Origin: Gnetum montanum
Lineage: Eukaryota; Streptophyta; Gnetopsida; Gnetales; Gnetaceae
Assembly (NCBI GenBank): GCA_015680685.1
Contig: MNCI01035799.1
Location: 343,689 to 373,224, forward strand
Direction: 5' to 3'
Length of the DNA: 29,536 nucleotides
The position numbers and the translations under genes were made by a program. The notes under the pieces were generated by a model, which was not told the origin of the DNA, searched no databases, and saw only the letters and a program-made list of their open reading frames with translations. Shown piece after piece: positions 1-10,482 of the stretch. Numbering within the stretch: position 1 is the stretch's first letter; each line of letters opens with the position of its first letter.

Positions 1-1142
1 AGGGGGAGGGAGGGAGGTTTAAGAAATGTGAAGGATTTGATTACCAAAGTGCTCCATGATGGGTCTTGGGGATCCCAAGAGTGCAATGTAGAAACGAAAA
101 ATTCATAGAATCTCAAAGTAGGAAACAAGGTCATGGGGGTTCCATGTTGGAAGGCTCTAAGAAGCTATGTTTCTACAAATTTTGTAAGAGCTCTTGGGTT
201 TTAAAAGTGCTAAAATTCTCAAAATGCAAAAAAATTGGAATCTCAAAATGGTGCTTGAGGCTAATTTTTATAGGTTTTTAGCCTTTAGTTTTTCTACAAA
301 TTGGTAGTAATCTAGTTGACAAATTAGTTGCAAATTGCTCTAAATTTCTACCACATACAGGTAAGATGGATGTCCAATTTTGGGGGTTACTATGTATGGA
401 AAGTGCCAAATCCCCATGGCCATTCTATTTACTATAAATAGTAATGAGGGTACACCATCTACACCCAAGGTATATTTTCTATGTTGGGCCTTCTATCATT
501 CTTACTAGAGTGCATGGTCAATGTTGAAGAGCATGAAATGTTGAAATCTGGTGGATGTGACTTCTATGCTTGGGGCATGCAGTCTTCATGTTGGGCATGT
601 AGTCTCCATGCTAGGGATGAAGTTTCTACACTGAGCATAGATGCCACAATATCCCTCCACATTGAATTCTATCCTTCCATGCTAGGAGTAGGTGACCCAC
701 ACCCCTTCATGCTAGGGGTAGGTGAGATCTACCCCTTGTAGGTGTTTCTAGCGTAGAAAAGTGTATACCCCCCCAACTCCCCCTCCCCCAACATAAAACT
801 CATGAGATTGCCATTTTTGGCATCCCAAAAGGCATTGTTAACCCCAGAAGCCCAAATATAGACACTATACAACGTTTTTCACTTGGAGAATGAGGCTTTG
901 ATCACTTAGCATCTTCAGCCCCAAAAGTATGAAATATGTGAGATTTCTTCTCATGTATTACAATCTTCACATTTATAATGAAGTTTTGCCTTGGGTTTCA
1001 TGGGGTGAAGACTACATAATGAAAAATGGTTATAACATGCAAATTTTGGTGGTACTAAAGAACATGCAAAAATTTGGGGATTTAGGATCAAAGTTATGCT
1101 AAGATTTTTGGTTTCTAGTGAAAAAATTTCTCAATTGCTATA
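1..1142 (+). repeat. LTR 3' part of element 0
   Basis: The tract precedes a degenerate primer-binding site, as the LTR ends do in the four better copies. It has a TATA box at 433 and short direct repeats around CATGCTAGGGGTAGGTG (about 678-745). I read these as CpG-decayed relatives of the ACGCCCAGCGT repeats of younger LTRs, since 'catgct' and 'catgtt' occupy the usual motif spacing. The exact 3' boundary is inferred only from its distance to the PBS. Confidence 0.55.
433..440 (+). promoter_or_regulatory. TATA box of element 0 LTR
   Basis: TATAAATA sits in the LTR upstream of the PBS, in the same relative place as the TATA boxes of the younger LTRs. Old element, probably inactive. Confidence 0.45.
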
Positions 1143-1148
1143 GTTTTC

Positions 1149-1167
1149 TAGCACTAGAAGGAGGGCC
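1149..1167 (+). other. Degenerate primer-binding site, element 0
   Basis: The sequence is TAGCACTAGAAGGAGGGCC. It differs from the family PBS TGGCGCTAGAAGGAGGGCC at two positions, both G-to-A. It marks the border between LTR and internal region. Confidence 0.65.
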
Positions 1168-1854
1168 TCCACCCAATTTCTATGTCAAAATTTGGTTTCT
1201 CATAGCCAACATTGACCTTGAAGCTGTAATCTCCATTTTGCATCCAAAACCTTCAAATTTGCATTATAATCAACATTGCAATCCTTTTCCCTTTACTTCC
1301 AAAACTTAGCATGGGAGTGGTAGGTGTTTGGGTTTTGAAATTTTTACAATAGTTGTTGTGAATTTCCAAAGCCAACATTGATCTTCTAGTGAATTTTCTT
1401 CCCTCCATTGCCTACTAAACTTCTCTTAATTTTTAGCATTGGTGGTTTTAGCCCTTCTGGAAGCCATTGGACTTGTAGAAGTCAACCAAACCCCCATCCC
1501 CCACTTCCTAGCTAAGAAACTTTATAGCCCACCAAACCCATTTTCTAGTGGAAAACATTAGCTTTCCACTTTGTTTTCCAACACCTCCCTTCATAAACGT
1601 TGGCAAGGAAGGTTTCATTTTTCCTTATTGCACCTAGTGTAGATGCAACTAGGAAGCCTAGTATGTATGAGGTTTGGAACCTTATTTCCAACTTTCTATG
1701 TTTGGTAAAGGGGTGTACCTCCCTTAACCTCCATTTACTATTTATAGTAAGTAGCAGTTTTTAGTTTTCTCCATTTTTAAATTCTATTTACTAGAATTTA
1801 CTTTTTTTTTCATCTTCATAGCCTATCCTAAGCATTTTTTTCAACATCATAGTC
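1168..1854 (+). other. Leader of element 0, no feature recognised
   Basis: This is AT-rich sequence between PBS and gag relic. I see no open frame of note, no preserved tandem array and no clear similarity to the leaders of the younger copies. A T-rich stretch lies just before the gag start, as in element A. Confidence 0.4.
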
Positions 1855-2904
1855 ATGCCTTTCAAACATTCAACCAAGTGGTCCTTTGATTTCACTAATA
1901 GCAAGTCTAGCGATCAAGTTGTAAGGATATATGATCGCAAGGATCTTACGGTAGTCAAATGGAAACAATCTTTAAGATTTATGGGGTAGAGTCCTGAGTT
2001 CTTAGTAATAAATGAAGAAAACTTCATTTGTGCCAAGATCTAGGCTAGCATGATGATTTTATAAATTTAAGTAGAAGCTATGAGAGAATTTGCGTTTATA
2101 CATCATAATGGAAAGAAGTATATTCCCTCCCCATATAATCAAATGCCTCTCTCTGATGTCCATGCTAACATCCTAGCTCACTTGGTTAACATGGAAGAAG
2201 AGGATCAAAATTCTACTTTGGATGGATAGCTAGAGGAGGAAGATGAATTCAGGGTTGAATCTCAGCCCAAAAATGTTTTGGGTGTGCTTTTCTAACAAGC
2301 CACTCTTAGGAAAATAGGGCCTACCAACACTCCTTTTGTCGTTTCCATAGAGCATGTCCCTCCACCTTCATTCTCTCCTTACTTGACCATGTTCAAATCC
2401 ATACTAGTCATAGGTGTGCATCAAATCTAATTAGTCCCACAACCAATAAACTATAACCTCTCCATGTCTTTTGTCACACAACCCTGATCTATGCAATCAT
2501 CGGTGGTGATTTTCACCATCACAAGCCTAGAGGTCATATATTTGTTCCATTTATGTCATAAGTACTAGCACAAATATCTTTTTCCTTATTTGGTCCATTG
2601 ACTACAACTATAACACAACCTCTGCCCTTTATGCAACAATTGATAGTGAGGCCATAGGCATCTTAATAGATGCAACAACCATTTGTGCAAACCCATCAAT
2701 GAACAAGAGCACCATAGAGCTTGGATCTGGCCTTTCAAATGATCTAGGATCTGATAGAGGAGTTGAAGATAATTAGAGTTTCTACATCTTAATGTGTCAA
2801 AATCATGGACTTCTACTAGGATAATTCCATTAGTCTTGTGGTCCCACCCTTGATGCTTCCTCTTGGTGTCCCCATCCCTCAATTCAACAAGTACAATAGA
2901 GAAG
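1855..2904 (+). pseudogene. Gag pseudogene of element 0, broken by element A
   Basis: This is a Gag relic with many stops and frame changes. An ATG at 1855 is in the right place to be the old start. Recognisable pieces in order are: NEENFICAKI near 2014 (compare DEYNFICIKIQA in copy D); EAMREFAFIHHNGKKYIPSPYN near 2080 (compare the FEIFYRGG..FIPSPYD stretch of D); EEDEFRVESQP near 2235; and MDFY.DNSISLVVPPLMLPLGVPIPQFNKYN just before the break. The last piece is the entry to the retrotransposon Gag domain. The protein is cut after KYN by the LTR that starts at 2905. It cannot make a working protein. Confidence 0.7.
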
Positions 2905-2979
2905 TGAAACACCACAAAATTTTGGGTCTCAGCATCTCGACTATAGATTTTTCTAAGTGTTAGAGCGATGGCACTTTCT

Positions 2980-3269
2980 ACACCCTGCTACGCTGCGTAG
3001 CATAGCACTATAGTGCATAGTGTAGTACTATAGTGTAACACCCTGCTACACTATGTAGCATAGTACTACAATGCATAGCATAGTGTTATAGTGTAACACC
3101 CTACTATGCTGTGTAGCGTAGCACTACAGTGCATAGCCTAGCGCTACAGTGTAACACCTTGCTACGCTACGTAGCATAGCGCTACAATGTGTAGCATAGC
3201 GCTATAGTGTAACACCCTGCTACGCTGTGTAGCATAGCGCTATAGTGCAACACTTGGTGCTATAGTGTA
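2980..3269 (+). repeat. 58-bp tandem array in U3 of element A
   Basis: Four full units of 58 bp start at 2980, 3038, 3096 and 3154, followed by a 38-bp and a 20-bp partial unit. Each starts ACACCCTGCTACGCTG or a close variant and ends CTATAGTGTA. The first unit holds the perfect inverted repeat GCTACGCTGCGTAGC (2987-3001); others hold GCTACGCTACGTAGC-type versions. Sub-units of about 20 bp (TAGCGCTATAGTG) are visible inside each unit. Confidence 0.9.
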
Positions 3270-3285
3270 ATACCCACTACACTAC

Positions 3286-3332
3286 CACGTGGCACCTGAT
3301 CTACATTTTGGGCTAACCCTAGCTCTATAAAC
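3286..3332 (+). promoter_or_regulatory. G-box and TATA box of element A LTR
   Basis: A perfect G-box core CACGTG (3286-3291, inside CCACGTGG) lies about 40 bp upstream of TATAAAC (3326-3332). G-boxes bind plant bZIP and bHLH factors. The same arrangement recurs in element B's 5' LTR (12484-12489 and 12521), so it is probably the family's core promoter. Confidence 0.55.
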
Positions 3333-4008
3333 ACCTCTGCGCCCTCTTTTTTTGAAAAAGGGGAAGAAGAAAAGGAGGAAGGTTCAATTTCTTTACCAGT
3401 AAGGTAGTTGGCATTTTTTCATTGAGGCATTTAGCATCTTGGCATCTTGGCACCTAGCTCCGTGGGCGAACAAGACCCAGAGCACATCACATTGACAGAG
3501 AGGCATAACTACATCACATGGTATACTGTGACCACCAACCTAGGAGGCGCAGTTTATCACAATGAGCACCAGATTTCACAACTCAACACCACTGAGGCTG
3601 TGAATCTGATCTTACTATGCATATTATACACCTTGTATACCTGTACCCTTTTTCTTGGGGTAGTGCATCTTCCTATTCAAACTCTTTTTTGGCTGATTAC
3701 AAAATTTATTTTTGGGCATTGTTAAACGTTTAATTGTGTCCACTATCTTGTTACGCACTTTAGCACGTTTCTATTGCTGTGCATATCATGTTTTCTTTTT
3801 GTCTTACCACTAGGTGTTCCATTTAAAATCATTGTTTGGAAAAGGGTTATTGTACATCGGCTAACTCCCTGTCTGATCGACTAGACCGTTCAGGGCACCC
3901 TGAATTAGTTTTCTCCTGCACAGCCCTCATGCGGATCCACGGTTAAACTATTCACCCAGCAACCTCTTGGTATTTCCAGCCACCGACGTTTTCGGTTGCA
4001 ACAGTTTT

Positions 4009-4027
4009 TGGTGCTAGAAGGAGGGCT
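4009..4027 (+). other. Primer-binding site, element A
   Basis: TGGTGCTAGAAGGAGGGCT differs from the family PBS by two transitions. It lies five bases after the LTR end. Confidence 0.8.
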
Positions 4028-4047
4028 TGAACATCCATTTTTAGTAG

Positions 4048-4220
4048 TTTTCATACTTAGCACTTTTTCTACATTTTCATACTTAGCATTTTTTTTCTTT
4101 TTTGCATTTTCATACTTTGCATTTTTTTTCTGCATTGTTACACCTAACCATTTTTTATATTTCTATACTTAGCCATTTCTCTGCTATTGATAGACTTCGT
4201 CATTTTCCTGCTATTTTTAG
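4048..4220 (+). repeat. T-rich short repeats in leader of element A
   Basis: Loose repeats of TTTTCATACTTAGCATTTTT with a period near 30 fill the leader between PBS and gag. A single CATACTTAGCCAAATTTT occurs at the same place upstream of gag in copies B and C (near 13684 and 20674), so A expanded an existing leader motif. Confidence 0.65.
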
Positions 4221-4269
4221 AGTTAGCCATTTTCTGCAACTAGCAACTCTCACAACCTAATTTGTGAAT

Positions 4270-5258
4270 ATGAATTTAGATCAACCTTCCATGTTGATGT
4301 CTAACATATTTGGTACCACAATCCAGCCAAGGCATGCTGCATTAAGCCACGAACAATACAATTTTTTGTGCCAAAATCCAAGCAAGACTACAAGTGGATT
4401 ATCTCAATTTAGAGGCAAAACAAGACTTTAAATGAGTCCACTAGAATGGACAGGAGTACAATCCCTCGTTGTTTGACATAATCCCACTCACGAAGACCTA
4501 CCACCAATTTTTGTCCCAACTCATCCGTGAAAATAAGCATGATGCAAGGACAACCTACAAGTAAGCCTCACAAAATGAGGAAGATGAGTTTGAGGCCCAC
4601 TCTGAGCATGAGAGCCCCCCCCACACCGTCTTCCAAAAACCACTCCTTATTACAGCCGCTCTTTGGTTTTGTCCACCCATCCCCTCCAAGATAGTGACCA
4701 TGCCAATTCAGCCTTCCTCGCATGCAACTAATGCATTTACCCAACAATATGCTCATGCAGGGGCCACCTCCTAGCCCCAAACAACTCAGGCATCCTACAT
4801 CCTGCCTGTTTCATTGGTGTTTGTGGTGTACATCCAAGCCACCCATGTGTGGCCCACTCCAATCACTGCACCCATTGCTCAACCATTACATTAGTAATCA
4901 TCTGCTATGATGTTAAATTGGTAACACCTGTCCACTATGATGTTAAACTAGTAAACTCCACAACCAACCCAAGCCCATCCAATGCAACCAGCTGGCACAT
5001 CCCCAAGCTTGGATTAGAAATTCTAGCTAATCCAAAGCTTGATAGAGGAGATCAACTGACTTAAGGCTACCTCCTCTGACTTCATCAAGGTGGTGGACTT
5101 TTATGGAGACAACCCCATAAGTCCTACGGTACCACCCTTAACTCTTCCAACTGGGGCCCAACTGCCTCGATTTACCAAGTAAAATGGAGAAGGGGACCCC
5201 AATGCACACTTGGTTACATTTTGATCTATATGCCTACTCCTTCAAGCTTGTCCATACA
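4270..5258 (+). pseudogene. Gag pseudogene of element A, N-terminal part
   Basis: This is the N-terminal half of Gag with many stops and frame shifts. After an ATG at 4270 there is HEQYNFLCQ near 4349 (compare TQEQYNYICVKIQ in B), then an acidic EDEFEAHSEHE-like stretch near 4580. A Gln/Pro/Thr-rich linker follows, then VDFYGDNPISPTVPPLTLPTGAQLPRFTK near 5092. The frame is cut after the LLLQACPY-like stretch where the solo LTR enters at 5259; it resumes after 7411. Two copies of the CTATGATGTTAAAYTRGTA motif lie inside it at 4899-4953. It is non-functional. Confidence 0.75.
5254..5258. repeat. Left target-site duplication of the solo LTR (ATACA)
   Basis: ATACA immediately before the LTR matches ATACA immediately after it (7407-7411). 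A 5-bp duplication is what Ty3/gypsy integrases leave. Confidence 0.9.
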
Positions 5259-5305
5259 TCAAACACCATAAAATTTTGAGCTTAGCATTTCTCTGACAAG
5301 AATCG

Positions 5306-5341
5306 AGCTAAGTCATGATGCTCCCCAGCATGACTGAAGCT
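5306..5341 (+). repeat. Conserved U3 hairpin (solo LTR)
   Basis: AGCT-A-AGTCATG(AT)GCT, loop CCCC, AGCATGACT-GA-AGCT can fold into an imperfect stem. The same 36 nt occur in both B LTRs (11765-11800 and 18938-18973). Confidence 0.6.
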
Positions 5342-5479
5342 TGAGGACCTCATAGACAGCTTCAAACAGAGTCGAACTAAGCAAGAAGTGGTTCCTTGGG
5401 ATCCACAAAAGACTACAATGAAATCTGGCATCAAACCTAGCAAATTTTAAGCTCAAAATACTTGGTTTTTACTAAGTAT

Positions 5480-6470
5480 GCATCTTGTATGCTGGCCTAT
5501 ACGTGCCCAGCGTATGGCCCAGCGTGCAACAATTTTTGAGTCTCAAAAACTCATCAAAATAGGCCAGAATTGAAGGTCTAGACTCCCCATGACCTTCCCT
5601 AAGGTCTCAGTCAGATCTCAGGCTCCTAACAATCAAATTTTGGGCAACAAAAGGCCCATTTACTACCTACACGTTGGCTCACATGCCCAGCGTGTACACC
5701 CAGTGTATGACTTCAGAGGTGACCCAAAACAGGCACTTTAGAGCAAGATTGTCATAAGGAATCAACTCTTAGAGATAGGAAAATTTTTAGGAATCATCAT
5801 GGGCTCATGGAAATCAAGTTTTGACCTTGAAATCATGCACTTTTAAGTTCACACACTGAGCATGTACATCCTGCACGCCCAGCATGTATGCCCAGCATGT
5901 GGCACCAAGGACAAGGGAAAATAGGAATTTTTAGAAAGTTTTTTGGCATGGGGTTGATCCTCAGGACATGGGAATCTAGTCTACATCATCACAGGCTTCA
6001 AAACATTCCATTTTGGGCATCAAAAGTGTCATTTTTGGCCTCACACTCTAGCCTATACGCCCAGCGTATACACCTAGCGTACATCCAGCATGCACCTCAG
6101 AGATGAGCCCAAAACACCATTGAAACGAAGTCAAAATTAGCTATTGGATGACTTGGAGGACCATCAAGACACAAGGATCAATGTACACACCCTAGCGTAC
6201 CAAATATGATTCTTAAATTGTATTTTTCATGCTCACACACTAGTGTATACGCCCAGCGTGTGGCCAACATGCTCAACTTCAGGCCTCCCAAAACCCTACC
6301 AAATCAAGGCCAAATGAGCCCAAATTTGACAAGCAACATCCTCAAGATATTAGGCATCTTGATCCATGGTCAAAACTAGCTTCATAAATCCAAATATAGG
6401 TCAAAATATTTCCCTCTTGACCACCTACTATCTAGCGTATGGAGCGTATACGCCCAACGTATGAGGGTAC
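5480..6470 (+). repeat. U3 cassette repeats, about 170-200 bp (solo LTR)
   Basis: Blocks beginning around CCTATACGCCCAGCGTATG recur near 5497, 5678, 5868, 6054 and 6243. Each is followed by a diverged stretch that includes TTTTGGG..AAAA and 'gaccttc' or 'caaggt' words. B and C LTRs have two such blocks. Spacing is irregular and the copies are diverged, so the count is approximate. Confidence 0.6.
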
Positions 6471-6825
6471 AAAAACACGCCAGATGCCCAAACTCACACG
6501 CTGGAAGCTCTATGGACATGCCAAGACACCCTGAAGCTCAGAATGACATGCTGAAGCTAGAAACAGGATGCCAAAGTTTAGATCTATAGGCTAGTACCAT
6601 GAAATCTGTTGTACAACTATCATTCATTCATTTTTTGTGGGCGTGAAAGTTCACACGCTGAGGGTCTGCATGTCCATCGTGTGAACTGGACAGTGTTGAG
6701 GCTGTACACTTGTAAAATTTTATTCTTTCACACTATTCAATGCCCCACCTATCGCTAGATCTGTACATTTCACCTCCCATAGCCAATCATACCACTCTAG
6801 ATCCAAATTCCACGCTCTAAGATCA

Positions 6826-6833
6826 TATAAAAA
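6826..6833 (+). promoter_or_regulatory. TATA box of the solo LTR
   Basis: TATAAAAACCCCAATTTTT aligns with the TATA region of B (12521) and C (19664). Confidence 0.6.
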
Positions 6834-7406
6834 CCCCAATTTTTGACTAAATCAAGGTTCGGTCAGTTCGGTTTTGGGGCAAGGTTGGAAAAAGTTGGTC
6901 ATTTTCACACATAGAGCATGGGAGCACATATCTCACATGCTAGGCATACATCCTACATGCTGAGCATACAGCATTCACGCTGTGCCTACAGAAATTCCTA
7001 GTAGTTGTCATCACCCATCTTCATCAACCGGGGCTATATGTCCGCCTGGTCTAGATACACAACTGCATACAGACTGGTGCTTTATACACACTCTTTTTCA
7101 ATACATTTGATACATTTGGCCAAATTTCATTATAGTTTACATCATTTTCTATGTTTACGCACGTTTACATTTTCTGTACATTTCGTACTAGTTTACATTT
7201 AGTTGTAGTTTATGTATAACCCAACGTGTTGTAGCGGTAAACGTTGGGGAAGTCCTTATTTGATCCACGTGCAGACCATCCAAGGCACTCTACCTTCGTC
7301 CATTTCCAGCTTTCCCTCAAGTGGAGGTAGGGTCTGCTGTGCTTGTCTGTGAATCTTTCGGTGCCCCTAACGTTCCAGCCCGACACTGACGATTTCAGAC
7401 GGTACA

Positions 7407-7411
7407 ATACA
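7407..7411. repeat. Right target-site duplication of the solo LTR (ATACA)
   Basis: This is the second copy of the 5-bp duplication; the Gag frame of element A continues directly after it. Confidence 0.9.
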
Positions 7412-9924
7412 CCATCATGTGTATGTTATCCATGTCACTCACTGGAAAGGCCTTGGACTAGTATCAAACACTCCCTAAGGCCTCAATCTCCTCTTTGGAG
7501 GATCTCATAAGAAAGTTTGTGACACGCTTTAGATACAACCTAAAGCTTGAAGCAACCCTTGACTAGTTGATGCAAGTTAAACTGGGGCCTCTAGAGCCCA
7601 TGCCAAAATTCCTCCAACATTGGAATGCTACATTGAATGAAATGCATGAACCATTAGCGGAGACACACCTACTAGCTATCTTCAAAGGTGAAATGAATGA
7701 ATTCATCAAGTCCAAACTATATTATCTAGCCCCAAAGTCTCTTAGCCAAGCCTTTCCCCAAGAAAAAAGCATAGAGGAAGCAGCACAAGCTAGTAATGAT
7801 CCAGGCTATGTGGCTTACAGAAAGCAACATGCTTGCAAGAAAAACACAACAGTGATAATAGTATCCACAAGCACAAAAGTAGCCAACGAGGATCCAATAG
7901 CTAAGCAGCCCAAAGCCCCAACTAACAAAACTACCAATGCTGGCACCAACTCACCTACATTGACAAGGGCTACCCCAAGATCCAACTTTTAGTGCAAGGA
8001 CCACTCAAAGTATACACCACTATCGGTGTAACCCTTTGAACTATTAGAGAAACTCTTGAAAGCTGGGAAAATCCAACACAAACATGTATTGTCAATTACC
8101 CATCAAAAACATGATAGGTAATATGAACTACTAAGAAACCCCACTTTAGAAGTACCAAACGAGTCCTCAGTTCCACAACACATCAAGCTGGACCAATACT
8201 GTCATTACCACCAATTGGCTAGTCACAGTATAGAAAATTGTTGTGCTTTGCAGGATGACCTATAGAGAATGATAGAACATGGCCAACTGGTGATGAACAC
8301 GGTGAGTCAATCCAACACAGATGATGCCTCGTATGTCATAAATTCCATTAGCATAGGTGGTAAGTCTAAACCTACGCAATAACCTTTTGTGATCTTTGTG
8401 CCTCCTAGCAAGGCAAGGATTCCCTCCACCTCCATGAGCAAGAGGCCTCCCTTAGTTATCAAAGTGCCACCTCAAGCACCCATAGCACCCTTTGTGGTCA
8501 AATTTCCACAGCAACCATCTGCTAAGACATTAAACTGGCATCATGCAACAACAACCGCTATGTAACCTTTTGTTATCAAGGTGCCATAACAAGTTGACCA
8601 TACAACAACTCTGCCTAAATCACCATTTGTCATAAGAGTGCCACAACGTGATGGCCCCTCACCTACTCGAAGCCCAATGGTGGGAAACATCTCGATCCCT
8701 CCTCCTTCAAGGGTTGACCCCACTAGCAACCTGGGTAGGCCCACCAAATGGAAACGGAAGAGGAAAAATGAACATCTTGCAACCCCCATGGCTGAAGCAA
8801 AGGCCACAACCAGCAAATAAAAACTAAACATTGGGACCCCTACTCCAAGCTGGCCAAGAAAACCAGGCTTAAGTCCCCTCTTCAAGAGATCTATCTCTCA
8901 AGCCACATGGAGGAAGTCAAAGCCAACATAACAATCAATGACAAGGACTTCGAAGCTGCACTAACCTAGGTGAAATAAATACTAAAGAAAAAGAACACAA
9001 CATTGATTTTGTATGACTTGGTCATGACCTTAGCTACTCATTTCCAAGCATTGTCCTAGATCTTGGCCTTCATTCTTGTTACGGAGGACATCCCTACAGA
9101 TGAGGCATCCATACGTGCAACGATGTTGCCCCCTACATCGCAAGAATTGGGTTCAAAATCTCTATCTTTTCATGATGATGCAATCAAATTCAACCTTGAA
9201 CAAGGGGAGGTTACTATAGCTCCACTATTCATTACCATTCATGTTGAACAGTGCACCATCCACAAAGTGCACGTCGATGATGGTGTAGCAATAGACGTAG
9301 TCTTGTACTCCGTCATCGACAATCTAGACATGGCAGATGAAATCAGGACAACCAAAACCATGTGTCTAAAATCCTTCAATAGATCACATGTCACAGTCAG
9401 GGGTACAATCAACTTAGCCTTTGTGGCAGGAGAGCAATTCTTTACTAGTGTAGATTTCACTATCATAGAAGGGATGCCAAGTTTCAACATGATTCTAGGG
9501 CAGGCCTAGGCTAGCCCAACTAAGGGCCATCTCCTCTCCCATCCACCAAGAAATCCACCTTCCATACAAAGGTGATCAAGTTATCATCCATGGTGATAAC
9601 ACTCCCTTTTTGACTATCCACAACATAGACATGGTGCAAGTTTTGGAAGAATAATTCTTTGGTGGTACACCTACGGAAACCAATGCAGTGCCTAAGGCCA
9701 ACCCACCCAAACTAGTGGTTGAAGCCAATAGCCTCCCAGAGAACCCTAAGCCTTGCATGCCCCCTAATGCACACTTGATTAGGAAGCAACTACATGATCA
9801 AGACTTTTCCTTGGCCAAAAACACGTTAAGCACCTGCTTATCCTTTGCCTCCACTTCCCATGCATTTTTGACTTTCATTTACATCGCACTAGCCTACAGA
9901 TTTACATTTTTCCTACTTACTTAG
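7412..9924 (+). pseudogene. Gag-protease pseudogene of element A, C-terminal part
   Basis: This continues Gag after the solo LTR. In order: MSLTGKALD, with the following Trp codon now TAG, near 7432; a Gag core ending LYYLAPKSLSQAF; a CHHC knuckle CHYHQLASHSIENC near 8200; five PFVIxVP-type repeats (about 8380-8645); a conserved LYDLVMT..H stretch near 9017; a retropepsin with VHVDDGVAIDV (Asp codon at 9276) and ILGQA where others have ILGRPW; then a tail ending in a hydrophobic stretch AFLTFIYIALAY before the stop at 9922. Stops include 7990 and several between 8028 and 8600. The frame changes between 8820 and 9063 and again between 9509 and 9688. The protein would be dead, but the domain order is clear and matches B and D. 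Confidence 0.85.
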
Positions 9925-10249
9925 ATCAATAATTTCATTTTGTTCACATATTTTTTTACTTTGTTTATGCATCCATCCATTTAGCTTATGCATTACATCT
10001 GAAAACATAAAAACTATAAAACATAAAACTACAAAAACACATGGGCCGAAAAGGCCTTAAACTACCCTACGGCCCGAAATGACCTAAAACTATCATTTTT
10101 TGCATTGCTTTTCTTTCATTCATACATTTTAACTCTATTTATGACAAGTGTTGCTTGATGTTGTTTTCTTTCTAGTTGATTTTTATAGGGTCTTGTAGGC
10201 ACACAGCATGACTACGCATGAAGCATCATACCTTATACAAGCAAGGTAA
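9925..10249 (+). other. 3' non-coding region of element A, first part
   Basis: AT-rich sequence with two copies of GGCCCGAAAWGRCCTWAAAC-like words near 10043 and 10069. The same word spans the gag-protease stop codon in B (17274) and follows the stop in D (29504), so it is a family landmark. Confidence 0.5.
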
Positions 10250-10482
10250 GCACCAGTTTGCTATGACTATAAATTGGCATAGCTCGTCCTTGGGTCATGA
10301 CATTAAATTGGCACAACAGCTCATGCTTAGGTCATGATGTTAAACTAGCATAACATCCACTATCTACTACAACATTAAACTAGCATCTAACAGTCTGCTA
10401 GGACTATAAATTAGCACATCATGGTCTACTAGGATCTTAAACTGGGTTCACGGTTTGCCAGGACTTTAAACTGGCATGTAGC
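10250..10482 (+). repeat. Degenerate array of the TTAAACTGGCA motif (element A)
   Basis: About seven loose repeats, 35-45 bp apart, share GCTAGGACTATAAATTAGCA or CATGATGTTAAACTAGCA cores. The matching array in B lies at 17431-17703. The motif also occurs inside the coding region (8517-8540). Confidence 0.75.

Larger units (their letters stand above)
1..2904 (+). mobile_element. Element 0: oldest, decayed Ty3/gypsy LTR element (partial)
   Basis: This is the outermost and most decayed layer. It holds an LTR end with a TATA box, a degenerate primer-binding site near 1149, a leader, and a gag relic that stops abruptly at 2904 where a new LTR (TGAAACACC) begins. Translated fragments such as NEENFICAKI, KKYIPSPYN, EEDEF and PPLMLPLGVPIPQFNKYN match the gags of the younger copies in order. 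The start of the LTR lies before the window, and the rest of gag and everything downstream should lie after element A's far end, outside the window. The half target site at the junction is AGAAG (2900-2904). Confidence 0.75.
2905..4003 (+). repeat. 5' LTR of element A
   Basis: It starts TGAAACACCACAAAA and ends ..CCGACGTTTTCGGTTGCAACA, five bases before the PBS. It is 1099 bp long. U3 holds a 58-bp tandem array rich in palindromes, then a G-box and a TATA box. The 3' half keeps the family U5 block with a GATC..GGGCACC stretch. The U3 array differs completely from those of B and D, so this is a distinct LTR subfamily with shared ends. Confidence 0.85.
5259..7406 (+). repeat. Solo LTR inside element A's gag
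   Basis: A lone LTR of 2148 bp starts TCAAACACCATAAAATTTTG (the canonical TG decayed to TC) and ends GACGATTTCAGACGGTACA. No PBS or gag start follows; instead element A's Gag resumes (MSLTGKALD), and both flanks carry ATACA. This is the product of recombination between the two LTRs of a former full element. The LTR is about 800 bp longer than those of B and D because U3 carries roughly five diverged copies of a cassette of about 170-200 bp. A TATA box lies at 6826. It shares the U3 hairpin with B and C. Confidence 0.9.

Noticed and set aside
2980-3269. Possible CRISPR array
   Set aside because: Units are continuous 58-bp tandem repeats without unique spacers, no cas genes, and they lie inside a plant LTR.
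8541-8885. Minus-strand open frame with hydrophobic stretches
   Set aside because: It lies opposite the P[FY]VxVP repeat region of element A; homologous antisense openings in B and C (16000-16401, 22990-23391) follow from the codon bias of the sense repeats.
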